From Planococcus sp. APC 4015 (GTDB lineage: Bacteria > Actinomycetota > Actinomycetes > Actinomycetales > Microbacteriaceae): a DNA stretch of 64,000 bases. Below are positions 1 to 7,666 of the stretch, piece by piece (the stretch's first letter is position 1; the number at the start of each line of letters is the position of its first letter). A model generated the notes under the pieces. It worked only from the letters and a program-made list of their open reading frames with translations, did not search any database and had not been told where the DNA came from. Position numbers and translations under genes: made by a program. The DNA is taken from contig JASDDH010000014.1 of assembly GCA_030407505.1 (NCBI GenBank), positions 1 through 64,000 on the forward strand, written 5' to 3'.

Positions 1-1
1 C

Positions 2-541
2 TCCATCGAGTGCCTCAACGAGCTGTGCCGCCCGACCTACAGCGTGGCGACGATCCCCGACGTCACGGTCTCCGATCTCGCGTCCTTCCGCCCGGCTGCC
101 CCGACGCTGTCGAACGAGCCGGCCGGCTTCGCCGTCGCCGGGCTTCCGACCAACCTCGTCGCGACGGCATCCGAGCAGCGGATGTCCGGCGAACTGCTCG
201 GGTGGGACGTCACCGTGCGCTTCGTGCCGGCTGGTTTCGTGTTCGACCACGGCGACGGAACCTCATCGCGCACCGCGGCCGGTGGCTCGTCGTGGGCCGC
301 TCTGGGGCTCCCGCAGTTCACACCGACCGCGACGAGCCACACCTACCGGCAGCGTGGCGAGTACGTCGTCGGCGTCTCGCTGCAGTACTCGGCCTCCGTC
401 GACTTCGGAACCGGCTCGTGGCGCGAGGTTCCGGGCTATGTCACAGCATCGAGCGGCGGTCACGGCATCCGGGTCGTCGAGGCGACGACCGCCCTCGTCG
501 ATCGCACGTGCGACGAGAACCCTGCCGGCCCCGGATGCTGA
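2..541 (+). CDS. PKD-like domain protein, C-terminal part (partial)
   Basis: The frame is open from the left edge to a TGA at 539-541, so the N-terminus lies outside the window. The visible part contains a Gly/Asp-rich segment (FDHGDGTSS) followed by SHTYRQRGEYVVGVSLQYS. That pairing of a GDG turn with HTY-x-x-x-G-x-Y is typical of PKD/Ig-like beta-sandwich domains of secreted or surface proteins. The extreme C-terminus has two Cys residues (TCDENPAGPGC). No transmembrane segment or sorting signal is visible in this part. Secretion and function cannot be judged without the missing N-terminus. An internal ATG at 44 is unlikely to be the true start because homologous-looking sequence continues upstream. 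Confidence 0.6.
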   Translation, partial: SIECLNELCRPTYSVATIPDVTVSDLASFRPAAPTLSNEPAGFAVAGLPTNLVATASEQRMSGELLGWDVTVRFVPAGFVFDHGDGTSSRTAAGGSSWAALGLPQFTPTATSHTYRQRGEYVVGVSLQYSASVDFGTGSWREVPGYVTASSGGHGIRVVEATTALVDRTCDENPAGPGC

Positions 542-568
542 GGCGCGGCCGCCTCACGCCGTGCCAGG

Positions 569-1501
569 ATGACACTCGTGACCGACCGCCTCATGCTCCT
601 CGACAGCGCGTCCCTGTACTTCCGCGCGTTCTACGGCGTTCCCGACTCGGTTCGCGCACCCGACGGTCGGCCCGTCAACGCGGTACGCGGCTTCCTCGAC
701 ATCATCGCCAAGCTCGTCACGACCTACCAGCCCACGCACCTCGTCGCCTGCTGGGACGACGACTGGCGTCCGCAATGGCGTGTCGACCTGATCCCCACGT
801 ACAAGACCCATCGCGTGGTCGAGGTCGTCGCCGACGGGCCTGATGTCGAAGAGGTCCCCGACCCGCTCGAGGTGCAGGTGCCGGTGATCCGCGACGTGCT
901 CGACGCCGTCGGCATCCCGATCGTGGGCGCCGCCGAGCACGAGGCCGACGACGTCATCGGCACCCTCGCCACGCGGGCGACGCTGCCCGTCGACATTGTC
1001 ACGGGCGATCGTGACCTCTTCCAGCTGGTGGATGACGAGTCCGGCGTGCGCGTCATCTACACCGCGCGAGGCATGAGCAATCTCGACGTCGTCACCGACG
1101 CGTTCGTGGAGACGAAGTACGGAGTGCTGCCGAGCCAGTACGCCGACTTCGCCACGCTGCGCGGCGACAGCTCAGACGGACTCCCCGGGGTGACGGGCAT
1201 CGGGGACAAGACGGCCGCGACGCTGCTCGCCGCACACGGCGATCTGGCCGGCATCCTGGCTGCGGCCGAGGCTGGTGAGGGGATGTCGGCTGGAGTCCGC
1301 GCCAAGCTCGCCGCCGGGGCGGCCTATCTCGCCGTCGCCCCGACGGTCGTCGCCGTCGTGAAAGACCTCGACATCGCCGACATCGACAGCCGCCTGCATC
1401 CGCTCGACGAGCGCCAGAGGGCGGATGCCGCGGCTCTCGCCGAACGCTTCGCCCTCGGCGGTTCGATGGACCGCCTCATCGCCGCGCTCGACGCCGTCTG
1501 A
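569..1501 (+). CDS. stand-alone 5'-3' exonuclease (PolA N-terminal/FEN-like)
   Basis: A 310-residue protein that matches the 5'-nuclease domain of DNA polymerase I without any polymerase domain. Such enzymes cut 5' flaps and RNA primers with two metal ions. Visible motifs: the N-terminal metal Asp in LLDSASLYFRAFYG, HEADD at about 124-128, TGDRDLFQL at about 145-153, and a helix-hairpin-helix around RGDSSDGLPGVTGIGDKTA at about 198-215. ATG 569 is used here, but a GTG at 578 would give a near-identical protein and neither has a clear ribosome site. It follows the PKD-like gene by 27 bases and converges on the MFS gene. The likely role is accessory to PolA in Okazaki fragment processing or repair. 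Confidence 0.88.
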   Translation: MTLVTDRLMLLDSASLYFRAFYGVPDSVRAPDGRPVNAVRGFLDIIAKLVTTYQPTHLVACWDDDWRPQWRVDLIPTYKTHRVVEVVADGPDVEEVPDPLEVQVPVIRDVLDAVGIPIVGAAEHEADDVIGTLATRATLPVDIVTGDRDLFQLVDDESGVRVIYTARGMSNLDVVTDAFVETKYGVLPSQYADFATLRGDSSDGLPGVTGIGDKTAATLLAAHGDLAGILAAAEAGEGMSAGVRAKLAAGAAYLAVAPTVVAVVKDLDIADIDSRLHPLDERQRADAAALAERFALGGSMDRLIAALDAV

Positions 1502-1543
1502 CCGCCGCCGCGCCGCCGCATCCGGAACCTGCCCGGACTCGGC

Positions 1544-2809
1544 TCAGCGGGCTTCGCGCGTGCGAGCCGTCGCCGTCAGCAGGATGATCCCGTAAGCCAC
1601 CGACACGACGACGAGGAATCCGAGGGCCGCGGTCCATCCTCCGGTCACCTCGTGGATGACACCGATCAGCGGAGCGCCGATCGCGCCGATCCCGTAGCCG
1701 CCGCCCTGGACGAGGGCCGACATGCCGGCGGCTTCCGAATCCGATCGACTCACCGCGACCAGTGCCGAGAAGATGACGACGAATCCCCCGGCGTGCCCGA
1801 TTCCGCCGACGACCAGCCAGAGCCAGAGCAGATCGGGCGCGGTCAGGATTCCGACGGTCGTCACGACCCACGACGTGCAGATCGTCAGCGGGGCGACGAA
1901 CGGCGGCGCGAACCGCGCGAGCAACGGCACCACGAACGCCCCGGCCACTCCCGCGCCCTGGAAGACGGATGCCAGCGCTCCTGCGGCAGCGACAGAGATC
2001 CCCAGGCTGTCTTCGGTGAGCGCCGGCAGCCACGTCGTCAGCCCGTAGTACATGGCGACCTGAAGCCCGAACGCGCTCACGAGCAGCCAGGTGATCGGTC
2101 GCCGCACGATGCTGCGCTCGGTCCGGCCGTTCACGATCGTGGGCAGCGGACCGGTCAGCGACACGACATCGACCGGCGCGCGGACGGCCGGGGCAGGCGC
2201 GGGGGTACCCGAGTAGCGATCGCCGGCGCGCGCCGATCGCCTGAGATGCACGATCCACAGCACGAGTCCGGCGATGGTCAGCACCGACCACACGACGAGA
2301 GCGGCCGACCAGCCGATCGCCTGCGCGAGCGGCGCAGTCAGCGAGGCCGTCAGCAGGGAGCCGACGTTGAGCGTCGCCGTGTACGCCGCGGTGACGGTGG
2401 CGACGCGTTCGGGCGCGACATCGCGACGGATGATGACGGGGATCACGACGTTGCCGATCGTGATCGACGCACCGATCACGATCATCCCGGCGAGCATCGA
2501 ACCGAACCCGGGCAGCGCCCGGACGAACGTTCCGATCAGGATGCCGCACAGCGATGCGAGCAGGGCGAATTCCGCTCCCGCACGCCGGATCACGAGGGCA
2601 GCCACCGGCGTCAGAAGCGCGAACATCAGGACGGGCGCCGTGGTGAGGAGCCCGGCCGTCGCCGCGCCGATGCCCAGGTCGGCTTCGATGTCGCCCAAGA
2701 CCGGAGTCGGGGCCACGATCGGCCCACGCAGACTCAGCGCTGCGACCAGCACACCGGTGATGACGAGCCACGGCATCGCCCGCGCCGAACTGTTCGCACG
2801 CGTGATCAC
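1544..2809 (-). CDS. MFS transporter, CynX/NimT family
   Basis: A 421-residue protein with about 12 hydrophobic segments in the 6+6 arrangement of the major facilitator superfamily. The N-terminal LSLRGPIVAPTPVLGDIEAD stretch is typical of the CynX/NimT (cyanate/2-nitroimidazole) branch: a short Arg-containing first helix with the LRxPI/V pattern. A basic cytoplasmic loop near the middle separates the halves. The substrate cannot be told from sequence, and no cyanase or nitroreductase gene is adjacent. The GTG start at 2809 is fixed by a TAGGCT -10 hexamer six bases upstream, implying a leaderless message. It converges with the exonuclease gene. Confidence 0.82.
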   Translation of the reverse strand: MITRANSSARAMPWLVITGVLVAALSLRGPIVAPTPVLGDIEADLGIGAATAGLLTTAPVLMFALLTPVAALVIRRAGAEFALLASLCGILIGTFVRALPGFGSMLAGMIVIGASITIGNVVIPVIIRRDVAPERVATVTAAYTATLNVGSLLTASLTAPLAQAIGWSAALVVWSVLTIAGLVLWIVHLRRSARAGDRYSGTPAPAPAVRAPVDVVSLTGPLPTIVNGRTERSIVRRPITWLLVSAFGLQVAMYYGLTTWLPALTEDSLGISVAAAGALASVFQGAGVAGAFVVPLLARFAPPFVAPLTICTSWVVTTVGILTAPDLLWLWLVVGGIGHAGGFVVIFSALVAVSRSDSEAAGMSALVQGGGYGIGAIGAPLIGVIHEVTGGWTAALGFLVVVSVAYGIILLTATARTREAR

Positions 2810-2815
2810 GAGCCG

Positions 2816-2821
2816 AGCCTA
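2816..2821 (-). promoter_or_regulatory. -10 hexamer TAGGCT for MFS gene (leaderless)
   Basis: Read on the minus strand, TAGGCT ends six bases before the GTG at 2809, which places the transcript start at or within a base or two of the start codon. There is no Shine-Dalgarno sequence. The same hexamer and spacing recur elsewhere in the window. Confidence 0.55.
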
Positions 2822-2837
2822 GCCGCGCCTCGCCGGC

Positions 2838-3833
2838 TCAACGGCGTCGCTCAGTCCACTCCCGCAGCCTGTCGAGGGGCCAGGTGGTGACGATGCGGTC
2901 CGCCGGCACGCCCGCCTTCTCGGCGCGCTCGGCGCCGTAGTCGAGCAGCGAGAGCTGGCCGGGTGCGTGGGCGTCGGAGTCGATCGAGAACAGGCATCCC
3001 TCGTCCAGCGCGATCGCGATCATCTCGTCGGGAGGATCCTGTCGCTCGGGCCGCGAGTTGATCTCGACAGCCACCCCGTGCGCCGCGCACGCCGCGAACA
3101 CCGCGCGCGCGTCGATCGTGGACGGCGGCCGGGTTCCGCGGGAGCCCTCGACGAGGCGACCGGTGACATGGCCGAGCACGTCGACGTGCTCGTTCGACAC
3201 CGCCTGCACGAGTCGGCGCGTCATCGGCCCCCGCTCCATGCGCAGTTTGGAATGTGCCGATGCCACCACGATGTCGAGGTCCCCGAGCAGCGCGGGCTCC
3301 TGATCGAGACCGCCGTCGTCGAGGATGTCGACCTCGATCCCCGACAGCAGAGTGAAGCCGGCGCCGCTCATCGTCGCGACGACGTCGAGCTGCGCACGAA
3401 GCCGCTCGGGCGAGAGCCCGTTCGCGACCCGCAGCCGCGGCGAGTGATCGGTGAGCGCGAGGTACTCGTGGCCGAGCGCTCGCGCGGCATCCACCATCAG
3501 GTCGATCGAGGTGAGCCCGTCGGACCACTCGCTGTGCGAATGTAGGTCGCCGCGCAGCAGCGGACGCAGCGCCGACGCCCGCTGGACGCCGGCGCGCTCC
3601 CTCAAGTCGGCGAGGTAGGCGGGGACGTTCCCGGCGAGGGCCTCCTGGATCACGGCGAACGACGAATCGCCGACGCCCTTGCGGCGGCGCAGGCCCGCGG
3701 CATCCCGAAGCTGCTCGTCGGACAGACCGGCGATCGCATCCGCCGCCGCCCGGAACGCCTTCGACTTGTACCGCGACGACCGCTCGCGCTCGAGCAGGGT
3801 GGCGATCTCGGCGAGGGCCTCGTGCGGATCCAC
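2838..3833 (-). CDS. PHP-domain phosphoesterase with N-terminal HhH region
   Basis: A 331-residue protein. Residues 1-80 form a small helical region with a helix-hairpin-helix-like loop (RRRKGVGDSSF), as at the front of the X-family polymerase/YcdX group. Residues from about 95 to the end are a PHP metallo-phosphoesterase domain: DLHSHSEWSDG (96-106), LTDHSPRL, EVDIL, ASAHSKL, HVTGR and DSDAHAPG supply the expected metal-binding His and Asp residues. No polymerase palm is present. GTG 3833 is preceded by GGGAGG. The gene lies 14 bases after trpD and is probably cotranscribed with it. Histidinol phosphatase or DNA-repair phosphatase activity is possible, and the substrate is not determinable. 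Confidence 0.82.
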   Translation of the reverse strand: MDPHEALAEIATLLERERSSRYKSKAFRAAADAIAGLSDEQLRDAAGLRRRKGVGDSSFAVIQEALAGNVPAYLADLRERAGVQRASALRPLLRGDLHSHSEWSDGLTSIDLMVDAARALGHEYLALTDHSPRLRVANGLSPERLRAQLDVVATMSGAGFTLLSGIEVDILDDGGLDQEPALLGDLDIVVASAHSKLRMERGPMTRRLVQAVSNEHVDVLGHVTGRLVEGSRGTRPPSTIDARAVFAACAAHGVAVEINSRPERQDPPDEMIAIALDEGCLFSIDSDAHAPGQLSLLDYGAERAEKAGVPADRIVTTWPLDRLREWTERRR

Positions 3834-3847
3834 CGGACCTCCCGCCC

Positions 3848-4909
3848 TCAGACCATGAGAGACCGGGTCGCCTCGACCCAGGTCGAGAGCTTGGTGGCAG
3901 CGGCACCGCTGTCGATCGCCGCCGCGGCGTCGTCACGCGCCTCGGCGAGTCGCTCGACGATCGGGCGCTGCACCTGGCTCGCGTCGCGGAACAGGCGGTA
4001 GGCGACGATGCCGGCGGCCGCGTTGAGAAGCACGATGTCGCGCACAGGGCCCCGCTCGCCGGCGAACACGCGATGCACGACGGCGGCGTTGAAGGCCGGG
4101 TCGCCGCCGAGGAGGTCGCCGATCTCGGCGACAGGGATGCCCAGATCGCGCGGATCGAGATCGTGCTCGTGGACGTCCCCTCGGCTCACCTCCCACAGCC
4201 TGCTGTGCCCGGTGGTGGTGAGCTCGTCGAGCCCGTCGTCGCCGCGGAACACGAGCGCGGTCGCCCCGCGCGTGCGGAACACCCCCGTGATGAGCGGCAC
4301 GCGATCGAGCTGGGCGACGCCGACCGCATTCGCCTCGGCGCGGGCGGGGTTGCACAGCGGTCCCAGGAAGTTGAAGACCGTCGGCACGCCCAACTCGGAG
4401 CGCGTGGGGCCGGCGTGCTTGAACCCCGGGTGGAACGCGGATGCGAAGACGAACGCGATGCCGGCACGGGAGAGCGTCTCGGCGACGGCATCCGGACTCA
4501 GGGTGAGCTCCACTCCGAGCTCTCCGAGGACATCCGAGGACCCCGACGACGAACTCGCGGCGCGGTTGCCGTGCTTGACCACGGGAATTCCGGATGCCGC
4601 CGCCACGACGGCGGCCATCGTCGAGATGTTCACGGTGCCGAAGCGGTCTCCGCCTGTTCCCACGATGTCGAGCACACCGGAGTCGACGGGGAGGGGCAGG
4701 GCCGCCTCGAGGATCGCGTCACGGAACCCCACGATCTCGTCGACGGTCTCGCCCTTCGCGCGGAGCGCGACCAGGAAGCCGGCGATCTGCGAGGGTGTCG
4801 CCGAGCCCGACATGATCCGTCGCATGGCCCATGTCGATTCCGACACGCTGAGATCACGACGATCCAGGAGAGCCGTGAGGATCCCGGGCCAGGTGTGGAG
4901 GTCCGCCAT
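3848..4909 (-). CDS. trpD: anthranilate phosphoribosyltransferase
   Basis: Second step of tryptophan synthesis: transfers phosphoribose from PRPP to anthranilate. The 353-residue product has the PRPP/anthranilate signatures GTGGDRFGTVNIST (84-97), KHGNRAASS (112-120) and GDDGLDELTTTG. The open frame extends upstream to 4990, but the ATG at 4909 gives the family's normal length and lies seven bases after a TAGGCT -10 hexamer, so the mRNA is probably leaderless and cannot carry a leader-peptide attenuator. No other trp genes are present. The divergent trpD/ctaE arrangement is conserved in mycobacteria (Rv2192c/Rv2193). Confidence 0.95.
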   Translation of the reverse strand: MADLHTWPGILTALLDRRDLSVSESTWAMRRIMSGSATPSQIAGFLVALRAKGETVDEIVGFRDAILEAALPLPVDSGVLDIVGTGGDRFGTVNISTMAAVVAAASGIPVVKHGNRAASSSSGSSDVLGELGVELTLSPDAVAETLSRAGIAFVFASAFHPGFKHAGPTRSELGVPTVFNFLGPLCNPARAEANAVGVAQLDRVPLITGVFRTRGATALVFRGDDGLDELTTTGHSRLWEVSRGDVHEHDLDPRDLGIPVAEIGDLLGGDPAFNAAVVHRVFAGERGPVRDIVLLNAAAGIVAYRLFRDASQVQRPIVERLAEARDDAAAAIDSGAAATKLSTWVEATRSLMV

Positions 4910-4916
4910 GACGACG

Positions 4917-4922
4917 AGCCTA
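4917..4922 (-). promoter_or_regulatory. -10 hexamer TAGGCT for trpD (leaderless)
   Basis: TAGGCT on the minus strand ends seven bases before ATG 4909. It supports the internal ATG as the true start and a transcript with essentially no 5' leader. Confidence 0.55.
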
Positions 4923-5019
4923 CCCATGCGGTCACGGACCCGCCCGACGGTGGTCGCCGGGCTCCGGACGGACGCATGGCATCCGCACACGGGATTCCCG
5001 GCGGACTCCGCGCTCTTTC

Positions 5020-5038
5020 TTAGGTTGCCCTAACTCAC
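5020..5038. promoter_or_regulatory. DtxR/IdeR-type iron box upstream of ctaE
   Basis: The 19-base site TTAGGTTGCCCTAACTCAC contains a perfect TTAGG-N4-CCTAA inverted repeat. By eye it matches the DtxR consensus TTAGGTTAGCCTAACCTAA at 14 of 19 positions. It sits in the trpD/ctaE divergent region, about 65-83 bases before the ctaE GTG, and is a candidate binding site for an iron-responsive DtxR/IdeR regulator (not encoded in this window). Confidence 0.5.
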
Positions 5039-5089
5039 AGACGTTCAAATCCGTGGCTCCAAATGGGAATAGTGCCCCCGGGTATCGGC

Positions 5090-5095
5090 AATAAT
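5090..5095 (+). promoter_or_regulatory. -10 hexamer AATAAT for ctaE-qcrCAB
   Basis: AATAAT matches TATAAT at five of six positions and ends seven bases before the GTG at 5103. It overlaps the alternative ATG at 5094, which argues for GTG 5103 as the start and for a leaderless operon mRNA. Confidence 0.4.
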
Positions 5096-5102
5096 GGGAG
5101 GC

Positions 5103-5735
5103 GTGACCACCACCTCAGCGACCTACTCTCAGGCGATGCGGTCCGTGAAGCGTCCGGATCCGGTCGCTGTCGGAACCATCGTGTGGCTCGGCAGCGAGGT
5201 GATGTTCTTCGCGGGTCTGTTCGCGATCTACTTCACCCTGCGCAGCACCTCCCCCGAGCTCTGGGCGGACCGCACTGAGCTCCTCAACGTGCCGTACGCG
5301 AGCGTCAACACGATCATCCTCGTGCTGTCCTCCGTCACGTGCCAGATGGGCGTGTTCGCGGCCGAGCGCTTCCAGCCGTACTCGACGAAGAAGCGCGGCT
5401 GGCTCGGCTGGGGCATGGTCGAGTGGTTCTGGCTCACCTTCGCGCTCGGCGCCATCTTCGTCTCCGGCCAGGTGTGGGAGTACGCCCAGCTCGTCGCCGA
5501 GGGCATGCCGATCTCGGCAGACGCCTACGCGTCGGCCTTCTACCTGACGACCGGGTTCCACGCCCTCCACGTCACCGGCGGCCTCGTCGCCTTCCTGCTC
5601 GTCATCGGACGCGCATATGCCGTCAAGAACTTCGGCCGTAAAGAGATGACCTCCTCGATCGTCGTGTCGTACTACTGGCACTTCGTCGACGTCGTCTGGA
5701 TCGCCCTGTTCTTCGTCATCTACTTCTTGAAATAA
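5103..5735 (+). CDS. ctaE: cytochrome c oxidase subunit III
   Basis: Subunit III of the aa3-type oxidase, a five-helix membrane protein of about 210 residues that lacks redox centres and supports the catalytic core. Hallmarks: [21 protein letters not shown] near the N-terminus, [24 protein letters not shown] and the C-terminal [20 protein letters not shown]. It heads the ctaE-qcrCAB operon, the standard actinobacterial arrangement. GTG 5103 is preferred over ATG 5094 because a -10 element overlaps the latter. It is divergent from trpD, with a candidate iron box between the two. Confidence 0.95.
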   Translation: MTTTSATYSQAMRSVKRPDPVAVGTIVWLGSEVMFFAGLFAIYFTLRSTSPELWADRTELLNVPYASVNTIILVLSSVTCQMGVFAAERFQPYSTKKRGWLGWGMVEWFWLTFALGAIFVSGQVWEYAQLVAEGMPISADAYASAFYLTTGFHALHVTGGLVAFLLVIGRAYAVKNFGRKEMTSSIVVSYYWHFVDVVWIALFFVIYFLK

Positions 5736-5755
5736 GAGCGGAGCTGCACCCCCTC

Positions 5756-6559
5756 ATGGCACGAAAGACGACGCGCCGCTCGAACGGACGCCGGAGCCCC
5801 TGGGCTGCCGCCGCCCTCATCGGGATCGGTCTGCTGCTCACGGGCGGCGCCTACGCCGGCGCCAGCGCTGCGATGGCCGCGACAGACGACACCGCCGAGA
5901 CGGCATCCACACTCACCGTCGAAGACGGCAAGAAGCTCTTCCAGGCCAACTGCGCCACCTGTCACGGTCTCGACCTGCAGGGCACGGCCGACGGCCCCTC
6001 GCTCTACGGCGTCGGCGAACTCGCCGTCGAGTTCCAGGTGGCGACAGGTCGCATGCCGCTGCAGATGTCGGGACCTCAGGCGCCGCAGAAGCCGGTGCAG
6101 TTCACCGACGCGCAGATCCAGGCCATGGCCGCGTGGGTGCAGTCCGCTGCTCCCGGCCCCTCCTACCCGTCCGACGAGACGATCGACGGCGAAGGCGATG
6201 TCTCCCGCGGTGCGGAGCTCTTCCGCATCAACTGCGCGATGTGCCACAACGTCGCAGCCGCCGGCGGTGCTCTCACCGAAGGCAAATACGCCCCCGGCCT
6301 CCAGAGCACGAGCGCGCTGCACATGTACGCGGCCATGGTGACCGGCCCGCAGAACATGCCGGTCTTCAACGACATGACGCTCACCACCGAAGACAAGCGC
6401 GACATCATCTCCGCCCTTCTCTTCCTGCAGGAGAACGAGTCGCCCGGCGGATTCTCGCTCGGCTCGCTCGGACCCGTCTCCGAAGGCCTGTTCATCTGGA
6501 TCTTCGGCATCGGGGCGCTGATCGCCCTCACCGTCTGGGTCACGGCGAAGTCCAACTGA
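5756..6559 (+). CDS. qcrC: diheme cytochrome c subunit of cytochrome bc1 (bcc) complex
   Basis: A 267-residue membrane-bound c-type cytochrome that carries electrons from the Rieske centre directly to CtaC, replacing soluble cytochrome c in actinobacteria. A basic N-terminus (RKTTRRSNGRR) and one hydrophobic segment at 16-40 form the signal anchor. Two heme-binding motifs are present, CATCH (66-70) and CAMCH (160-164), each in its own cytochrome fold, and a C-terminal membrane helix (about 243-265) ends the protein. It lies 20 bases after ctaE in the same operon. Confidence 0.96.
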   Translation: MARKTTRRSNGRRSPWAAAALIGIGLLLTGGAYAGASAAMAATDDTAETASTLTVEDGKKLFQANCATCHGLDLQGTADGPSLYGVGELAVEFQVATGRMPLQMSGPQAPQKPVQFTDAQIQAMAAWVQSAAPGPSYPSDETIDGEGDVSRGAELFRINCAMCHNVAAAGGALTEGKYAPGLQSTSALHMYAAMVTGPQNMPVFNDMTLTTEDKRDIISALLFLQENESPGGFSLGSLGPVSEGLFIWIFGIGALIALTVWVTAKSN

Positions 6560-6592
6560 TCGACTTGAGAATCACCACGAACGAGGAGCACC

Positions 6593-7666
6593 ATGGCACA
6601 CGAGGATGACGCGCTCGAGAGGGCTTCATACAAGCCTTCTCCCGGGCTCGCCGTCGCGGTCAACGACCCGGTGCGAAACCCCGAACTGCCGCCCCACCGC
6701 GCCCGCATGACCGACAAGGACCCGGCGGCGATGACGCGCGCGGTCCGCGCGGTGTACTCGCTGTTCTACCTGTCGGTCGCCGCGAGCATCTGGGCGGTCG
6801 CCGCCTACATGATCTTCCCGATCGAGAGCGGGCGGATCGTCGACATCCGCAACAACAATCTCTTCATCGGACTCGGCATCGGTCTGGCCCTGCTGGCCAT
6901 CGGCATCGGTGCGATCCACTGGTCCAAGGCGATCATGTCCGACAAGGAGTGGATCGAGCCCCGTCACGCGACCCGCGGTCGCGACGAGACCCGCGCCGGC
7001 GCCGTCGAGGTCTTCGCGGTCGCGAACGAGGAATCCGGCTTCGGACGTCGCACGATGATCCGCAACTCCCTGATCGCGGCGCTCGCAGCGTCGGTGATTC
7101 CCGGCATCACGTTGTTCCGCGGCCTCGCACCGCAGAACTCCCCCGAGAACCCCAACGCCGGTGACCCGGTGTACCTGCTCAGCCACACGATGTGGGAAGA
7201 GGGGATGCGGCTCGCCCACGACCCCGAGGGCACGCCGATCCGCGCCGCCGACGTCACGCTCGGCTCCGCCGTGCACGTGATCCCCGCGCCTCTCGCCGAG
7301 CTGTCGCACCACGACGGCTATCTCGAGGAGAAGGCGAAGGCGATCGTCCTCCTCATGCGCCTGCTTCCGGAAGACCTCATCGAGGCCGAAGACCGCAAGG
7401 ACTGGTCCTACGACGGGATCGTCGCCTACTCCAAGGTGTGCACGCACGTCGGATGCCCGGTCGCCCTGTACGAGCAGCAGACGCACCACCTGTTGTGCCC
7501 GTGCCACCAATCGCAGTTCGACGTCACGAACGGCGCCGCGGTCATCTTCGGCCCCGCCGCACGTCCGCTGCCCCAGCTGCCGATCACCGTCGACGACGAG
7601 GGATACCTCGTGGCGCGCAGCGACTTCGAAGAGCCCGTCGGCCCGAGCTTCTGGGAGCGCCATTGA
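6593..7666 (+). CDS. qcrA: ubiquinol-cytochrome c reductase Rieske iron-sulfur subunit
   Basis: A 357-residue actinobacterial-type Rieske protein with three membrane helices (about 52-74, 90-108, 160-177), compared with one in mitochondria. The 2Fe-2S centre is formed by CTHVGCP (283-289) and CPCHQSQF (302-309): ligands Cys283, His285, Cys302 and His305, with Cys288 and Cys304 as the stabilising disulfide pair. GAGGAGC precedes the ATG at 6593. Its TGA overlaps the TTG start of qcrB (TTGA), so translation is coupled. It transfers electrons from menaquinol at QcrB to QcrC. Confidence 0.96.
   Translation: MAHEDDALERASYKPSPGLAVAVNDPVRNPELPPHRARMTDKDPAAMTRAVRAVYSLFYLSVAASIWAVAAYMIFPIESGRIVDIRNNNLFIGLGIGLALLAIGIGAIHWSKAIMSDKEWIEPRHATRGRDETRAGAVEVFAVANEESGFGRRTMIRNSLIAALAASVIPGITLFRGLAPQNSPENPNAGDPVYLLSHTMWEEGMRLAHDPEGTPIRAADVTLGSAVHVIPAPLAELSHHDGYLEEKAKAIVLLMRLLPEDLIEAEDRKDWSYDGIVAYSKVCTHVGCPVALYEQQTHHLLCPCHQSQFDVTNGAAVIFGPAARPLPQLPITVDDEGYLVARSDFEEPVGPSFWERH

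Noticed and set aside
4910..5093. Tryptophan leader-peptide attenuator or T-box before trpD
   Set aside because: The -10 hexamer lies seven bases before the ATG, so there is no room for a leader, and no Trp-codon run or anti-terminator is visible.
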